A DNA stretch of 33,693 bases from Clostridia bacterium (lineage in GTDB: Bacteria > Bacillota > Clostridia > Christensenellales > Pumilibacteraceae). Within the stretch, counting starts at the first letter, position 1. Every line of letters begins with the position of its first letter. Shown in pieces: positions 1 through 8,590 of this stretch. Under the pieces are notes generated by a model. The model was not told the origin of the DNA and did not search any database. It worked only from the letters and a program-made list of their open reading frames with translations. The position numbers and the translations under genes were made by a program. The stretch spans positions 68,391 through 102,083 of the forward strand of contig JAAWAB010000020.1 of assembly GCA_022791915.1 (NCBI GenBank), read 5' to 3'.

Positions 1-113
1 AAACGGGATATAGCGTAAAAGTAGACGGCAAAGCAACCGATAATTACACGGTAGTAAACGGAATCATAACGGTTACGGTGCCTATGGGCAACGTGAGTGT
101 GCACGTAGGATAG
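1..113 (+). CDS. C-terminal end of an unidentified protein (5' truncated by window)
   Basis: An open frame enters from the left edge (first full codon at position 3) and stops at TAG 111-113. The 36 visible residues are rich in V, T, G and N (ending NVSVHVG) and look like the last beta strands of an Ig-like or carbohydrate-binding domain of a secreted protein. The next gene starts 10 bases later with a GGAGAG ribosome site directly after this stop, so the two are probably co-transcribed. No family can be assigned from this fragment; the beta-domain reading is inference. Confidence 0.55.
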   Translation, partial: TGYSVKVDGKATDNYTVVNGIITVTVPMGNVSVHVG

Positions 114-123
114 GAGAGAGAAT

Positions 124-1233
124 ATGAACTTCAAAAAAGCAGGTTTAATTCTTACGGCAGTTTGCCTGATGTTTACCGCCATGGGATTAAGCGGTTGCAC
201 GGGCAAAGAAAAAGTGAAAGTCGTTTGTCCCGAGAATGCTGTGGAACTGTGCGTAAACAGTGTAGTTTCGTATCTCGACGCCGGTGCGGGTGTCGACGTG
301 GGCGAATACTTTGTAGACGGCGAGAAGTTGGGCGCGCCCGCAGAAATCGTGTGGGGAAGCGCGGTAGACGGTTTGCTCGGTTACACGCTCGAATACGCCA
401 CAAAGAAAGATTATTCGGATAAGGTTACGGTGGAATTGCCTGCCGACCGCGAATGGTATGATATCTATAATCTGTACAAAGGAACAAGATATTACGTGCG
501 GGTGTGGGCGCATAACGGTATAAAAAAGTATTGCGCCGAAAGTTCGTTCGTTACAACCGACCGAGGTCCGAGAGTAATGACCATAGACGGGGCATATAAC
601 ACGCGGGATTGCGGCGGCTACACAACAACGCAAGGCAAGCGTGTAAAACAAGGCATGGTATACAGGGGCGCGGCGCTCAACGGCGAAGGAAACGACGACG
701 GTTTTGAATTTTCTATCACGCGCGACGGAAAAAAATACATGCGGGAGCAAATGAATATTCGCTCGGAAATCAGTTTGCTCGGCGGCAACGACGGGCACAG
801 CACCATTCACTCGTCTATACCCATGTACAGCTTTCGCGTGAGCGGCTACGGCGACGCATTCAAACCCGATTACGTTGCGGCGTATCGCGCGCTGTTTTCC
901 CGTTTGGCAAAACCCGAAACGTATCCCACGTATATCCACTGTCAGGGCGGCGCAGACCGCACGGGCACCGTATGTTTTCTGTTGGAAGCGCTACTCGGTG
1001 TGGAAATGCGCGACCTTATCTGCGATTACGAGTTCACCACCTTTTCCACGTTGGCGGTCATCGGGGCGCGCAGTACGGTGAGCGGCTTGTATGCGCCTAT
1101 GTTTAAGGAAATGAACGATAAACTGAACGAATTCGAAGGCAATTCGCTCATGCAAAAAACGGAGAATTATCTGTTGCATATCGGTGTTACGGCGGACGAG
1201 ATTGCTTCTGTCCGCAACATATTATTGGATTGA
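124..1233 (+). CDS. Lipoprotein with FN3-like domain and tyrosine-phosphatase (Y_phosphatase3 type) domain
   Basis: 369 aa. A lipoprotein signal (hydrophobic stretch 7-21, lipobox L22-S-G-C25) predicts attachment to the outer face of the membrane. Residues about 70-150 resemble a fibronectin type III domain. The rest matches the bacterial tyrosine phosphatase family with the N-terminal signature around DGAYNTRDCGGY and the P-loop H272-C273-x5-R279-T. Cys273 would be the nucleophile and Arg279 would bind phosphate. It lies directly upstream of an ABC sugar-binding lipoprotein, 23 bases from stop to next ATG, so it belongs to the importer operon. The family includes phosphotyrosine and phosphoinositide phosphatases; the substrate outside the cell is unknown. 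Fold and catalytic motif are seen; function in glycan uptake is inference. Confidence 0.8.
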   Translation: MNFKKAGLILTAVCLMFTAMGLSGCTGKEKVKVVCPENAVELCVNSVVSYLDAGAGVDVGEYFVDGEKLGAPAEIVWGSAVDGLLGYTLEYATKKDYSDKVTVELPADREWYDIYNLYKGTRYYVRVWAHNGIKKYCAESSFVTTDRGPRVMTIDGAYNTRDCGGYTTTQGKRVKQGMVYRGAALNGEGNDDGFEFSITRDGKKYMREQMNIRSEISLLGGNDGHSTIHSSIPMYSFRVSGYGDAFKPDYVAAYRALFSRLAKPETYPTYIHCQGGADRTGTVCFLLEALLGVEMRDLICDYEFTTFSTLAVIGARSTVSGLYAPMFKEMNDKLNEFEGNSLMQKTENYLLHIGVTADEIASVRNILLD

Positions 1234-1256
1234 ATTCCGCAAAAGGAGAAACGAAA

Positions 1257-2633
1257 ATGAAAAAGAGTAAATGGCAGATGATAACGTGCGCGTTGCTGGC
1301 GGTTGTGCTGGGTATGTGCCTGTGCGCTTGCGGCGGCGGTATCAACGTAGGCGGCAAGAATAACAATAACGACGACAGTACGCTCACCATAGGCATTACG
1401 GGCGATTCGGGCGAGGCTACGGCAATCGATACGTTGCGCAAACCGTTTGAAAACATGTATAAGGCGGTTACGGGTAAGGCGATTACGGTACAAACCGTGC
1501 GGATTGACGGCGGCTATATCAGCGGCGTGCAAAAATTGCTCAACGCCAAAAATCTGCCCAACATCATACAGGTATACGACTACGCATCCGAATATCTCAC
1601 GTATCGCAAAGTGCTCGTTCCTATCAGTGAATATATGTCGCGCGATTCGGTTTCGGAAAGCGAGATTGCGCCTGCCGTGCTTTCGTTTATGAAGAGCGGC
1701 GGAGCATCCGATGATAAAGTGTATTGGATGTCGCGCGATTATAACCGCGTGACGGTTATGTACAACAAAGATATATTCGATGCGGCGGGAGTAGACTATC
1801 CGCAAAACGGGTGGACGTGGAATGATTTTACGGATACGTGCGCGGCGTTAAAGGCGAACGCGGCACAAATCCGCGCGGTTACGGGGCAGGATAATTTTTA
1901 TGCGGTAGACGCCAATCTCAATTTCGAAGCGGTGTTTTATCCCGCAATCCGCTCGTTCGGCGGCGATTTGTACGATACGGCTACGGGCAAAGCGTTCAAA
2001 AACGAGGCGGGTGTAAAAGCGGGTCTTACCAAACTGTATAGCTTGCTCCAAAACGGCTATGCGGTCAGTCCCACCAACGGCGGCAACGTGTTTGCCACCA
2101 AAGAGGCGGCAATGTACTTCTGCGTGCGTCCCAACATCGTATCGGCGGCAACGCACTTGAAACATGCGGATGGCACGTTCCCCATTGATTTCGTAACCAT
2201 GCCGAGTTATAACGATACCGAAACCACCTATGTGGGCATGGGGTGTACGGGGTACGGTATCAGTACGTCCTGTCCCGAAAGCAAGCGCGACCTTGCTTGG
2301 GCGTTTCTGAAATTTGTAGCAAGCAAAGACGGACAGGAACTTTTGAGCAAGTCGGGTTCGGGATTCCCCATGCGCAACGATATGTTTAACGATACCGCCG
2401 CTTTCAACGACTTTTTGCCCGATGCCGACCATTCCGCATTCTATGCCGACCCCGCGGGCAGTAAAAACAAAGATTTGGCAATGAACTTCTTGCAAGGGTT
2501 TAAGGTGGAAAAGCACAACGCCGTATATAACGATGTGATTAAAAGTAATTTATTTACCACACTCGACGTTGCCAAAAACGCAGATAGTTTCTATTCCGAC
2601 TTAAAAGCTCGCTTAAACAGCGTGATAGCATAA
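1257..2633 (+). CDS. ABC transporter sugar-binding lipoprotein (CUT1, extracellular solute-binding family 1)
   Basis: 458 aa from the ATG at 1257, chosen because AAAGGAG lies 8 bases upstream; an in-frame TTG at 1230 lacks such a site and would overlap the previous gene. The signal peptide ends in lipobox L22-C-A-C25, followed by a Gly/Asn linker. The body has the layout of family 1 solute-binding proteins, including a domain around YWMSRDYNRVTVMYNKDIFD and a C-terminal part with WAFLKFVASKDGQELLSKSG. It should capture an oligosaccharide outside the cell and deliver it to the two permeases encoded next. The neighbouring fucosidase and fucose isomerase suggest a fucosylated ligand, but that is inferred from context only. 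Confidence 0.9.
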   Translation: MKKSKWQMITCALLAVVLGMCLCACGGGINVGGKNNNNDDSTLTIGITGDSGEATAIDTLRKPFENMYKAVTGKAITVQTVRIDGGYISGVQKLLNAKNLPNIIQVYDYASEYLTYRKVLVPISEYMSRDSVSESEIAPAVLSFMKSGGASDDKVYWMSRDYNRVTVMYNKDIFDAAGVDYPQNGWTWNDFTDTCAALKANAAQIRAVTGQDNFYAVDANLNFEAVFYPAIRSFGGDLYDTATGKAFKNEAGVKAGLTKLYSLLQNGYAVSPTNGGNVFATKEAAMYFCVRPNIVSAATHLKHADGTFPIDFVTMPSYNDTETTYVGMGCTGYGISTSCPESKRDLAWAFLKFVASKDGQELLSKSGSGFPMRNDMFNDTAAFNDFLPDADHSAFYADPAGSKNKDLAMNFLQGFKVEKHNAVYNDVIKSNLFTTLDVAKNADSFYSDLKARLNSVIA

Positions 2634-2650
2634 AAGCAGAGGAAAGATAT

Positions 2651-3598
2651 ATGTTGCAACCTGTGTCCGCCGACGTAACGCGAGGGCGTAAAAAAGCGAA
2701 AATCATCAAAGAGATAAAAGCCAACGCAGTGGGGTATGCTTTGTTGTTGCCTTTGTTGGTGGGGCTTACGGTGTTCACTCTGTATCCGCTGATTGTTTCG
2801 CTTATAAACAGCTTTTATCTCAATTACGACGGATTTGCGCCGCGTAGCGAATTTCTGTTCGGGTGGGGGAATTACAAACGCGCCTTTTCGGGGTATGAGA
2901 GCACCGTATTTTTCCAATCGGTAAAAATTACCTTTTTGTATGCAATCGTTATGGTGCCGCTCGGCATGGTGTTATCGTTTGGCGTGGCGTTGCTTTTGAA
3001 CCGAAACAGCAAGTCGATCGGCGTGTTCCGCCTTATCTATTATCTGCCTTGCCTGATTCCCGGCATAGTGAATACCATTATCTGGCGGTATGCGTTTAAC
3101 AGCTCGTATGGTTTGTTTAATTTGGTGCTGACGCGTTTGGGCTTTTCGCCGTCGCTCTTTTTCGAATCGCCCAATGCCAAAGCCGTTGTCACCTTTGCAT
3201 TTATGAATCTGTTCGGTGTGGGCGGCAGTATGCTCATGTGGCTTGCGGGATTAAAGTCTATACCCGCCGCCTATTATGAGGCGGCTAAAATAGAAGGGAG
3301 CGGCTTTTTTCGCATGTTGTTCTTTATCACCGTGCCGCTCATGACGCCGTACATTTTTTATCAGCTGATTACCAATGTTATCGGCACGTTGCAGATTTGC
3401 GATGCGGTATATATGATATCGTCTTCGGGCGGCGTAAACAACAATCTCCTGTTTTACGGACTGTACATTTTCCGAAACTTTCAGAACGTAAACTACGGCT
3501 ATGCCGCCGCGCTGGCATACATGCTGTTTTTGGTAATTGCTGCGCTTTCGACAGTTTTGTTCCGCTTCAACAAATTTGTGTACTACGAGGGGGATTGA
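2651..3598 (+). CDS. ABC sugar permease, MalF/UgpA type
   Basis: 315 aa integral membrane protein of the binding-protein-dependent transport inner-membrane family. It has a cytoplasmic basic N-terminus, about six membrane helices (first about residues 28-57), and an EAA loop beginning at Glu210 (EAAKIEGSGF), the contact site for the ATPase. It starts 17 bases after the binding-protein stop with GAGGAAAG as ribosome site, and its TGA is one base before the next ATG, so the permeases are translationally coupled. No ATP-binding protein is encoded nearby. CUT1 importers of Firmicutes commonly share an MsmX/MsiK-type ATPase encoded elsewhere, which I infer here. Confidence 0.9.
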   Translation: MLQPVSADVTRGRKKAKIIKEIKANAVGYALLLPLLVGLTVFTLYPLIVSLINSFYLNYDGFAPRSEFLFGWGNYKRAFSGYESTVFFQSVKITFLYAIVMVPLGMVLSFGVALLLNRNSKSIGVFRLIYYLPCLIPGIVNTIIWRYAFNSSYGLFNLVLTRLGFSPSLFFESPNAKAVVTFAFMNLFGVGGSMLMWLAGLKSIPAAYYEAAKIEGSGFFRMLFFITVPLMTPYIFYQLITNVIGTLQICDAVYMISSSGGVNNNLLFYGLYIFRNFQNVNYGYAAALAYMLFLVIAALSTVLFRFNKFVYYEGD

Positions 3599-3599
3599 T

Positions 3600-4478
3600 A
3601 TGAATACGCAATATACTTCTCCCCAAAAAAAACTTGCGCCAAAAAAGGCGGTGAAATCGGCAATCTGGTGGGCGGGAGTGTTGGTGCTGTCGGTTTTCTT
3701 TCTGTTTCCGTTCGTGATTATGGTGTGCCGCAGTTTCTTTACCACTGCCGAGAGTTTAAGTTCGGGCGCGGGCTTGATTCCGCGCAAGGGCTTTTATGCC
3801 CGCTCTTATGTACAGGCGCTCGATAAGGAGTTTTTGAACTATCTCGGCAACACGGTAATCGTAGTGCTGGTAAACGTAATCGGCAAACCGCTCACGGCGG
3901 CAATGGCGGCGTATGCGTTTGTAAAAGTGAAATTCCGTGGCAGAAAAATCCTGTTTAATGTAGCCATGTGCACCATTATGTTGCCGTCTATTCTTACCAT
4001 GATACCCGTATACAAGATTTTTGTGGATATCGGTTGGACGGACAGCTTGTTGCCGCTTACCGTGCCTGCGTTTTTCGGCGGAGGATTTATCAATATATTT
4101 TTGATTATGCAGTTTATTCGCAGTCTGCCCAAAGATATGGACGAAGCTGCAATTATCGACGGCGCCAACGTGGTGTGCCTGATGTTCCGAATCACTTTTC
4201 CGCTCGTGTTGCCTGTTATCGCGCTTGTTGCCGTGCAATCGTTCTTTGTTTCGTGGAATGATTTCGTAGGACCGTTAATGTACATCAACGACGCGAGATT
4301 ATATACCCTTTCGGTGGGAATTTATAACCGCTTTTTCACTTTTGCGTCTATTGCCGACACGCAACCCAACGTGCAAATGGCGACGGGCGTGCTTGTGATG
4401 ATTCCGCCCATGATTGTATTTATGCTGTTCCAAAAGCAACTGATAGAGGGCGTCACTTTTACGGGAATCAAGGCATAG
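3600..4478 (+). CDS. ABC sugar permease, MalG/UgpE type
   Basis: 292 aa from ATG 3600, which follows the previous TGA (3596-3598) by one base and is served by the GAGGGGG inside the end of the upstream gene. An upstream in-frame start at 3537 would only add residues overlapping the previous permease. Six membrane helices are visible, with the MalG-type EAA loop starting at Glu182 (EAAIIDGANV) and the typical C-terminus ending VTFTGIKA. It pairs with the upstream permease to form the translocation channel of the importer. Confidence 0.9.
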   Translation: MNTQYTSPQKKLAPKKAVKSAIWWAGVLVLSVFFLFPFVIMVCRSFFTTAESLSSGAGLIPRKGFYARSYVQALDKEFLNYLGNTVIVVLVNVIGKPLTAAMAAYAFVKVKFRGRKILFNVAMCTIMLPSILTMIPVYKIFVDIGWTDSLLPLTVPAFFGGGFINIFLIMQFIRSLPKDMDEAAIIDGANVVCLMFRITFPLVLPVIALVAVQSFFVSWNDFVGPLMYINDARLYTLSVGIYNRFFTFASIADTQPNVQMATGVLVMIPPMIVFMLFQKQLIEGVTFTGIKA

Positions 4479-4551
4479 CTTTGTTTCCGAAATTTCTATT
4501 TGTGAATCAGGGCGGCATTCCCTTAAATTGCCGATAAATTAGGAGGAAAAT

Positions 4552-7272
4552 ATGAAAACAACAAAAAGGATACAAAAACGAGTGCTATGCGGCTTGTTGC
4601 TATCTGTTTTGTTTGCCGTTGTCGCTTTGGGGGGATTTCTCGGATATACCCCAACGGCAAAGGCGGATGAGAGCACGTATACAACGGAAAATACCGATGT
4701 GTATAAAATTATAAGTCATTCGGGCGTTGAATTTTTGGCTCTTACAAATTATGACTATCAAGATTCAAGTTTGGTGGACTTGGGACAATACCGTGATATA
4801 ATCAAAGGGTTCAATACGTTTGACTATATTGTGGCGGACGGAAAAACTCTTACAGAGAGCGGCAAATCCGAAGCTTCGATATATTTGAATCTATATAACA
4901 AATTTCCGGGTAGTTTTTGCTTTACAACAGGCGCCACGCAGAGCATAACCATTAAAAAAGGGTGTCAATTTCCGTCTTTGACATATATGCAAGGCGATAC
5001 CGCGGCAACGGTGTATGTTACTACCCAAGACGCTACGTTTATGAAAAATGCAGATGCAAGCTGGGCGCGTACATATACGGGCGGTACCGAAACGCTCATA
5101 ACGTCCGTAGACGGTTTGTCCGGTACTGATATGGCATTCACGCTTTCCGTTCATGATTACGGTGCACAAGCCAATCAAGAGTTGAATCAAATTGAAAATT
5201 ACAAAATAAAGCTGGATTCGTTGAACATGTTGTCGTATATTCAGCTGAACGGGCATTCTCTCGATGGTAGTCAAGATAAGGACGAACGGTTATCTTTCGC
5301 AAAATTTATTTCGCAACCGCGTTTTAATATGTTTGGTGGGGTAGGAAGATTTTCGTTTCGCGTAAAACGTGACAGCTATACAGCGGCGGAAGGAGATACG
5401 TTGTTTATTAAAGCGGGTTGTCAATTCCCTTCCAAAGCGTATATGGACGGAACAAGCGATTTGTTTTATATCACGCCTGCCGACCGCACGTTTGTGTATA
5501 CGAGCGGCGTATGGCAGTTGCAAACTTCTACCGAAGAAATTACCGAAGACATTACGTTAACGGGTGGGTTTTCCTCTCATTACACCGAAATAGGTATTCT
5601 TTTCAATCAAGGAGAGTTCCTGTCGAGCAGCATTTATGTAAACAATAATCCGGGTGAATGCGGCGCCGACGTAATGCAATGGATTGTAATTGGAAAGGAC
5701 GGGCAAGAGAAAACACTGCGACAGCTAATCGACGCCAATGAGAGCGGAGAAACTTCATTCGGTGATACGTCTTACGAACCGCCGTTTAATAATGGGGGGA
5801 AGTTTGCGCCTGTTTGTGTACTTACGTACAAAGACCGTATTTTGGTTCGCATTTTGAAAGACTACGGGTTGGAAGGAACGTACACCGTTACAATAAAGAA
5901 CGGTTTTTCGGTAACGAATGCCAAAACCGCTACGTCGTATACCGTTGGGCGTGATTTGGTTTTGGCGTCGAAAAAGAGCGACCACGGATATTATAGTTTT
6001 GCGTCTACCGTAACTTGGAACGTGGAAGGCGTCACCACTGCCGAGTGGGTAGCAAACGGAGATATGCCCGTGTATTCGGGAGAAACGCCCGTAAAACCGT
6101 CTACCGATACTACGGATTATACTTTCTCGGGTTGGGACAAAGAGTTGGCGGCAGTTACGGGTGATGTTACCTATACCGCGCAATTTACCGCAAGTGCGCG
6201 CAAGTATACCGTTTCGTTTGTAGATGAAAACGGAGAAACGATTTTGCACTCGGCGGAAGTGGCAAACGGGGCGCTTATTACAAAACCCGCCGACCCGCAA
6301 AAAGCGTCTACCGACGAATACGAATATACGTTCGACGGTTGGTATACCGCCGACGATGAAAAATGGGTTTTCGATACGAATAAAATGCCTATCGCAGATA
6401 TCACGCTGAAAGCGAAATACATGCAAAGCGAGAGATTATATCGCGTATATTTTACCGATGACGAAGGGAATACGTATACCGATACCGCTTATGCTACGCA
6501 AGCGCTCAAATACAACGGAGTTGCAATCAAACCCGTCGACCCCGTAAAAGACAGCACGGCGGCGCAGGTCTTTACGTTTGCGGGTTGGTATAGCGGTGAA
6601 ACGGAATGGGATTTTGCAACGCAAGTGACCCAAGACGTTACGCTTCAAGCAAAATTCACTGCGGCAACGCGTCGGTACGACGTTACAATCACGTTTGACG
6701 GATTGGAAAACGATAAGCAAGACGTTGTCAAAAAAGCGGATTATAACAGCATACTTGATTTGAGCGAGTATAATGAAACGGGCTACGGGTTTACGGCTAC
6801 GGCAAACGGCGACCCGATTGACGGTAAAAGTTATACCGTAACGGGCGACGTGACGATTGCCATTATATATGAAGTGGGTAAATATGTAGTTACTTTTACG
6901 GTGGAAGGGCTGACCGTGCGTCCGTCGTCGTTGCCCGAAAAAACAGAATTGTCCCAAGGGCAAAAGCTGTTGCTGGGCGACTATTCGGTGCTCGACTACA
7001 CCTATAAAATTTATTTGGGAGAGCAGGAAATAACCGCTACCGAAGTAGACGTGCAAAGCGATATTACGTTGCGTGTGGTATATACCGCCGTGCCCGACGA
7101 TAAAGACGATAATCCGGGCAACACGGGTGACGATAACGGCGATAATACGGACGGCAACGATAAGAAAGGTTGCGGCAGTGCAATGGCAGGCGGCAGTATT
7201 GCGGGGGGGGGTGCCTTGCTTCTGTTGGTCGCCGTGCTCTTGCGCAAACGTAAATCGGCTCCTATCGAATAA
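4552..7272 (+). CDS. Large surface protein with InlB-type repeats and C-terminal membrane anchor
   Basis: 906 aa. The signal peptide occupies about residues 1-38 (TPTAKADE at the cleavage region). The N-terminal half contains an internal duplication: IKKGCQFPS near residue 134 and IKAGCQFPS near 287, with a more diverged third copy (IKNGFSV) near 445. Residues about 483-704 hold three Listeria-Bacteroides (InlB B) repeats with FSGWD, FDGWYT and FAGWYS motifs, followed by two shorter related modules to about 846. A D/N/G-rich linker leads to K-K-G-C874-G-S, a Gly-rich segment, a hydrophobic helix and the basic tail RKRKSAPIE. There is no LPXTG. A G9 tract (7203-7211) encodes the Gly triplet just before the helix. 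AGGAGG precedes the ATG. Its place between importer and fucosidase genes suggests glycan or host-surface binding; that is inference. Confidence 0.85.
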   Translation: MKTTKRIQKRVLCGLLLSVLFAVVALGGFLGYTPTAKADESTYTTENTDVYKIISHSGVEFLALTNYDYQDSSLVDLGQYRDIIKGFNTFDYIVADGKTLTESGKSEASIYLNLYNKFPGSFCFTTGATQSITIKKGCQFPSLTYMQGDTAATVYVTTQDATFMKNADASWARTYTGGTETLITSVDGLSGTDMAFTLSVHDYGAQANQELNQIENYKIKLDSLNMLSYIQLNGHSLDGSQDKDERLSFAKFISQPRFNMFGGVGRFSFRVKRDSYTAAEGDTLFIKAGCQFPSKAYMDGTSDLFYITPADRTFVYTSGVWQLQTSTEEITEDITLTGGFSSHYTEIGILFNQGEFLSSSIYVNNNPGECGADVMQWIVIGKDGQEKTLRQLIDANESGETSFGDTSYEPPFNNGGKFAPVCVLTYKDRILVRILKDYGLEGTYTVTIKNGFSVTNAKTATSYTVGRDLVLASKKSDHGYYSFASTVTWNVEGVTTAEWVANGDMPVYSGETPVKPSTDTTDYTFSGWDKELAAVTGDVTYTAQFTASARKYTVSFVDENGETILHSAEVANGALITKPADPQKASTDEYEYTFDGWYTADDEKWVFDTNKMPIADITLKAKYMQSERLYRVYFTDDEGNTYTDTAYATQALKYNGVAIKPVDPVKDSTAAQVFTFAGWYSGETEWDFATQVTQDVTLQAKFTAATRRYDVTITFDGLENDKQDVVKKADYNSILDLSEYNETGYGFTATANGDPIDGKSYTVTGDVTIAIIYEVGKYVVTFTVEGLTVRPSSLPEKTELSQGQKLLLGDYSVLDYTYKIYLGEQEITATEVDVQSDITLRVVYTAVPDDKDDNPGNTGDDNGDNTDGNDKKGCGSAMAGGSIAGGGALLLLVAVLLRKRKSAPIE
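7203..7211 (+). repeat. G9 homopolymer inside the membrane-anchor codons of the surface protein
   Basis: Nine consecutive G encode part of A-G-G-G just before the anchor helix of the preceding gene. Insertion of one G shifts into a frame that stops within about 45 bases (TAA after codons for A-Q-T). Loss of one G gives a Cys-rich tail running to TAA at about 7313-7315. Both alternatives lose the hydrophobic helix and basic tail. Confidence 0.7.
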
Positions 7273-7285
7273 TATTGTAATCGTG

Positions 7286-7312
7286 CAACCGTCGGCAACG
7301 TGTCGGCGGTTG
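7286..7312 (+). terminator. Hairpin after the surface-protein gene (terminator-like or processing site)
   Basis: CAACCG pairs with CGGTTG and, after one mismatch, CGGCA pairs with TGTCG around an ACG loop. No T-run follows, so this may be a stabilising or processing hairpin rather than a complete intrinsic terminator. Confidence 0.4.
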
Positions 7313-7334
7313 TAAACGGGTTGCTGCTTTACAA
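7310..7334. promoter_or_regulatory. Inverted repeat TTGTAAA-N11-TTTACAA upstream of the fucosidase gene
   Basis: Perfect 7-bp arms separated by 11 bases, 40 bases before the GH29 start codon. A weak promoter (TTGCTG, 16 bases, TATCAT) overlaps it. This is a candidate operator for control of the fucosidase-isomerase pair; no regulator can be assigned. Confidence 0.35.
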
Positions 7335-7374
7335 ACAGAGTATATCATAAAAAAACAGACAGGAAGGAAACGGC

Positions 7375-8574
7375 ATGCAATCGTATTCGTATATTCGGGA
7401 TTTTGAAGAATTGGGTTTTGGAATGTTTGTGCATTTCGGGTTATACAGTGTGCTCGGCAAGGGGGAGTGGGCGCAACACGTACACAAAATTCCGCCCGAA
7501 CGGTATGAGCAGACGGTAAAAAGATTTCGCGTGGATAAGAACTGGGCGCGTGAACTGATTAAAACGGCAAAAGACGCAAGTGCAAAGTATATCAATATCA
7601 CCACGCGACATCACGACGGCTTTTCGTTGTACGATACCCAAGGATTGAGCGATTACGATTCGTTGCACAGTGCTTGCGGTAGGGATTTGATTGCCGAATT
7701 TGTGCAGGCATGCAACGACGGCGGCATTGTACCCTTTTTCTATCATACGCTTCTCGACTGGCACAATCCCGACTACAAAAACGATTTTCCCAAGTATATC
7801 GATTATTTGGTGAACAGTGTGGAAATTCTGTGCCGCAACTATGGAAAAATAGGCGGACTGTGGTTTGACGGTATGTGGGATAAGCCGAACGAAAATTGGC
7901 AACAAGACCGTCTATACGGCATAATTAAAAAATATCAGCCTACGGCAATGATTATCAACAACACGGGGCTTTCCGAGTTGGGCAAAGTGGGTCACATCAT
8001 GATAGACAGCGTAACGTTCGAGCGCGGCAAACCTGCGTATGCGGATAATTCCGACCGTCCGCGGGCGGGAGAAATGTGCCAGGTGCTCAACGACCATTGG
8101 GGATATGCGGCGCACGATTGCAATTATAAATCGGTTAAAGAACTGGTGGAAAATCTTGTGGATTGCCGCAAGTACAACTGCAATTTTCTTTTGAACACAG
8201 GGCTACGCGGCAACGGTAAAGTAAACCCTACGGATAAGTGCATATTAGCCGAAGTGGGCAAATGGGTGAAGGCAAACAAAGACTTTGTGTACGGCGTAAA
8301 ATGTGCGGATATCGCGGCGGAAAACGCCGACGTGCTTACCGACGGGCAATATTATTACGCTGTGATAAAAGACGTAGTGATGACTGCCGACCCCAACGTA
8401 ACAAAAGAAGGCGTCATCAAAAAAATCGTTGTACATTCGGATAAGAAAATACAAAATGCAGTGTGGCTGGATACGCTTGCGCCCGTTTCGGTACAGAACA
8501 ATATTTTGTATGCCGAGCCGTTTGCATACTGTACGAGTTTGAGCGTTCGCGTGGCAAGATTCATGCTGAAATAA
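7375..8574 (+). CDS. Alpha-L-fucosidase, glycoside hydrolase family 29 (cytoplasmic)
   Basis: 399 aa. GH29 hallmarks are present: [17 protein letters not shown] near the N-terminus, [14 protein letters not shown] at about 75-88, and the nucleophile region GLWFDGMW with Asp165 as predicted nucleophile. A short C-terminal beta domain follows. It hydrolyses terminal alpha-L-fucose by a retaining mechanism. There is no signal peptide, so it should act on imported oligosaccharides. An AGGAAGG site precedes the ATG, and the L-fucose isomerase gene starts 16 bases after the stop, so release and first metabolic step of fucose are co-expressed. The family call is secure from motifs; linkage preference (1,2 versus 1,3/1,4) cannot be read. 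Confidence 0.93.
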   Translation: MQSYSYIRDFEELGFGMFVHFGLYSVLGKGEWAQHVHKIPPERYEQTVKRFRVDKNWARELIKTAKDASAKYINITTRHHDGFSLYDTQGLSDYDSLHSACGRDLIAEFVQACNDGGIVPFFYHTLLDWHNPDYKNDFPKYIDYLVNSVEILCRNYGKIGGLWFDGMWDKPNENWQQDRLYGIIKKYQPTAMIINNTGLSELGKVGHIMIDSVTFERGKPAYADNSDRPRAGEMCQVLNDHWGYAAHDCNYKSVKELVENLVDCRKYNCNFLLNTGLRGNGKVNPTDKCILAEVGKWVKANKDFVYGVKCADIAAENADVLTDGQYYYAVIKDVVMTADPNVTKEGVIKKIVVHSDKKIQNAVWLDTLAPVSVQNNILYAEPFAYCTSLSVRVARFMLK

Positions 8575-8590
8575 AGGGAGATTTTTTCTT

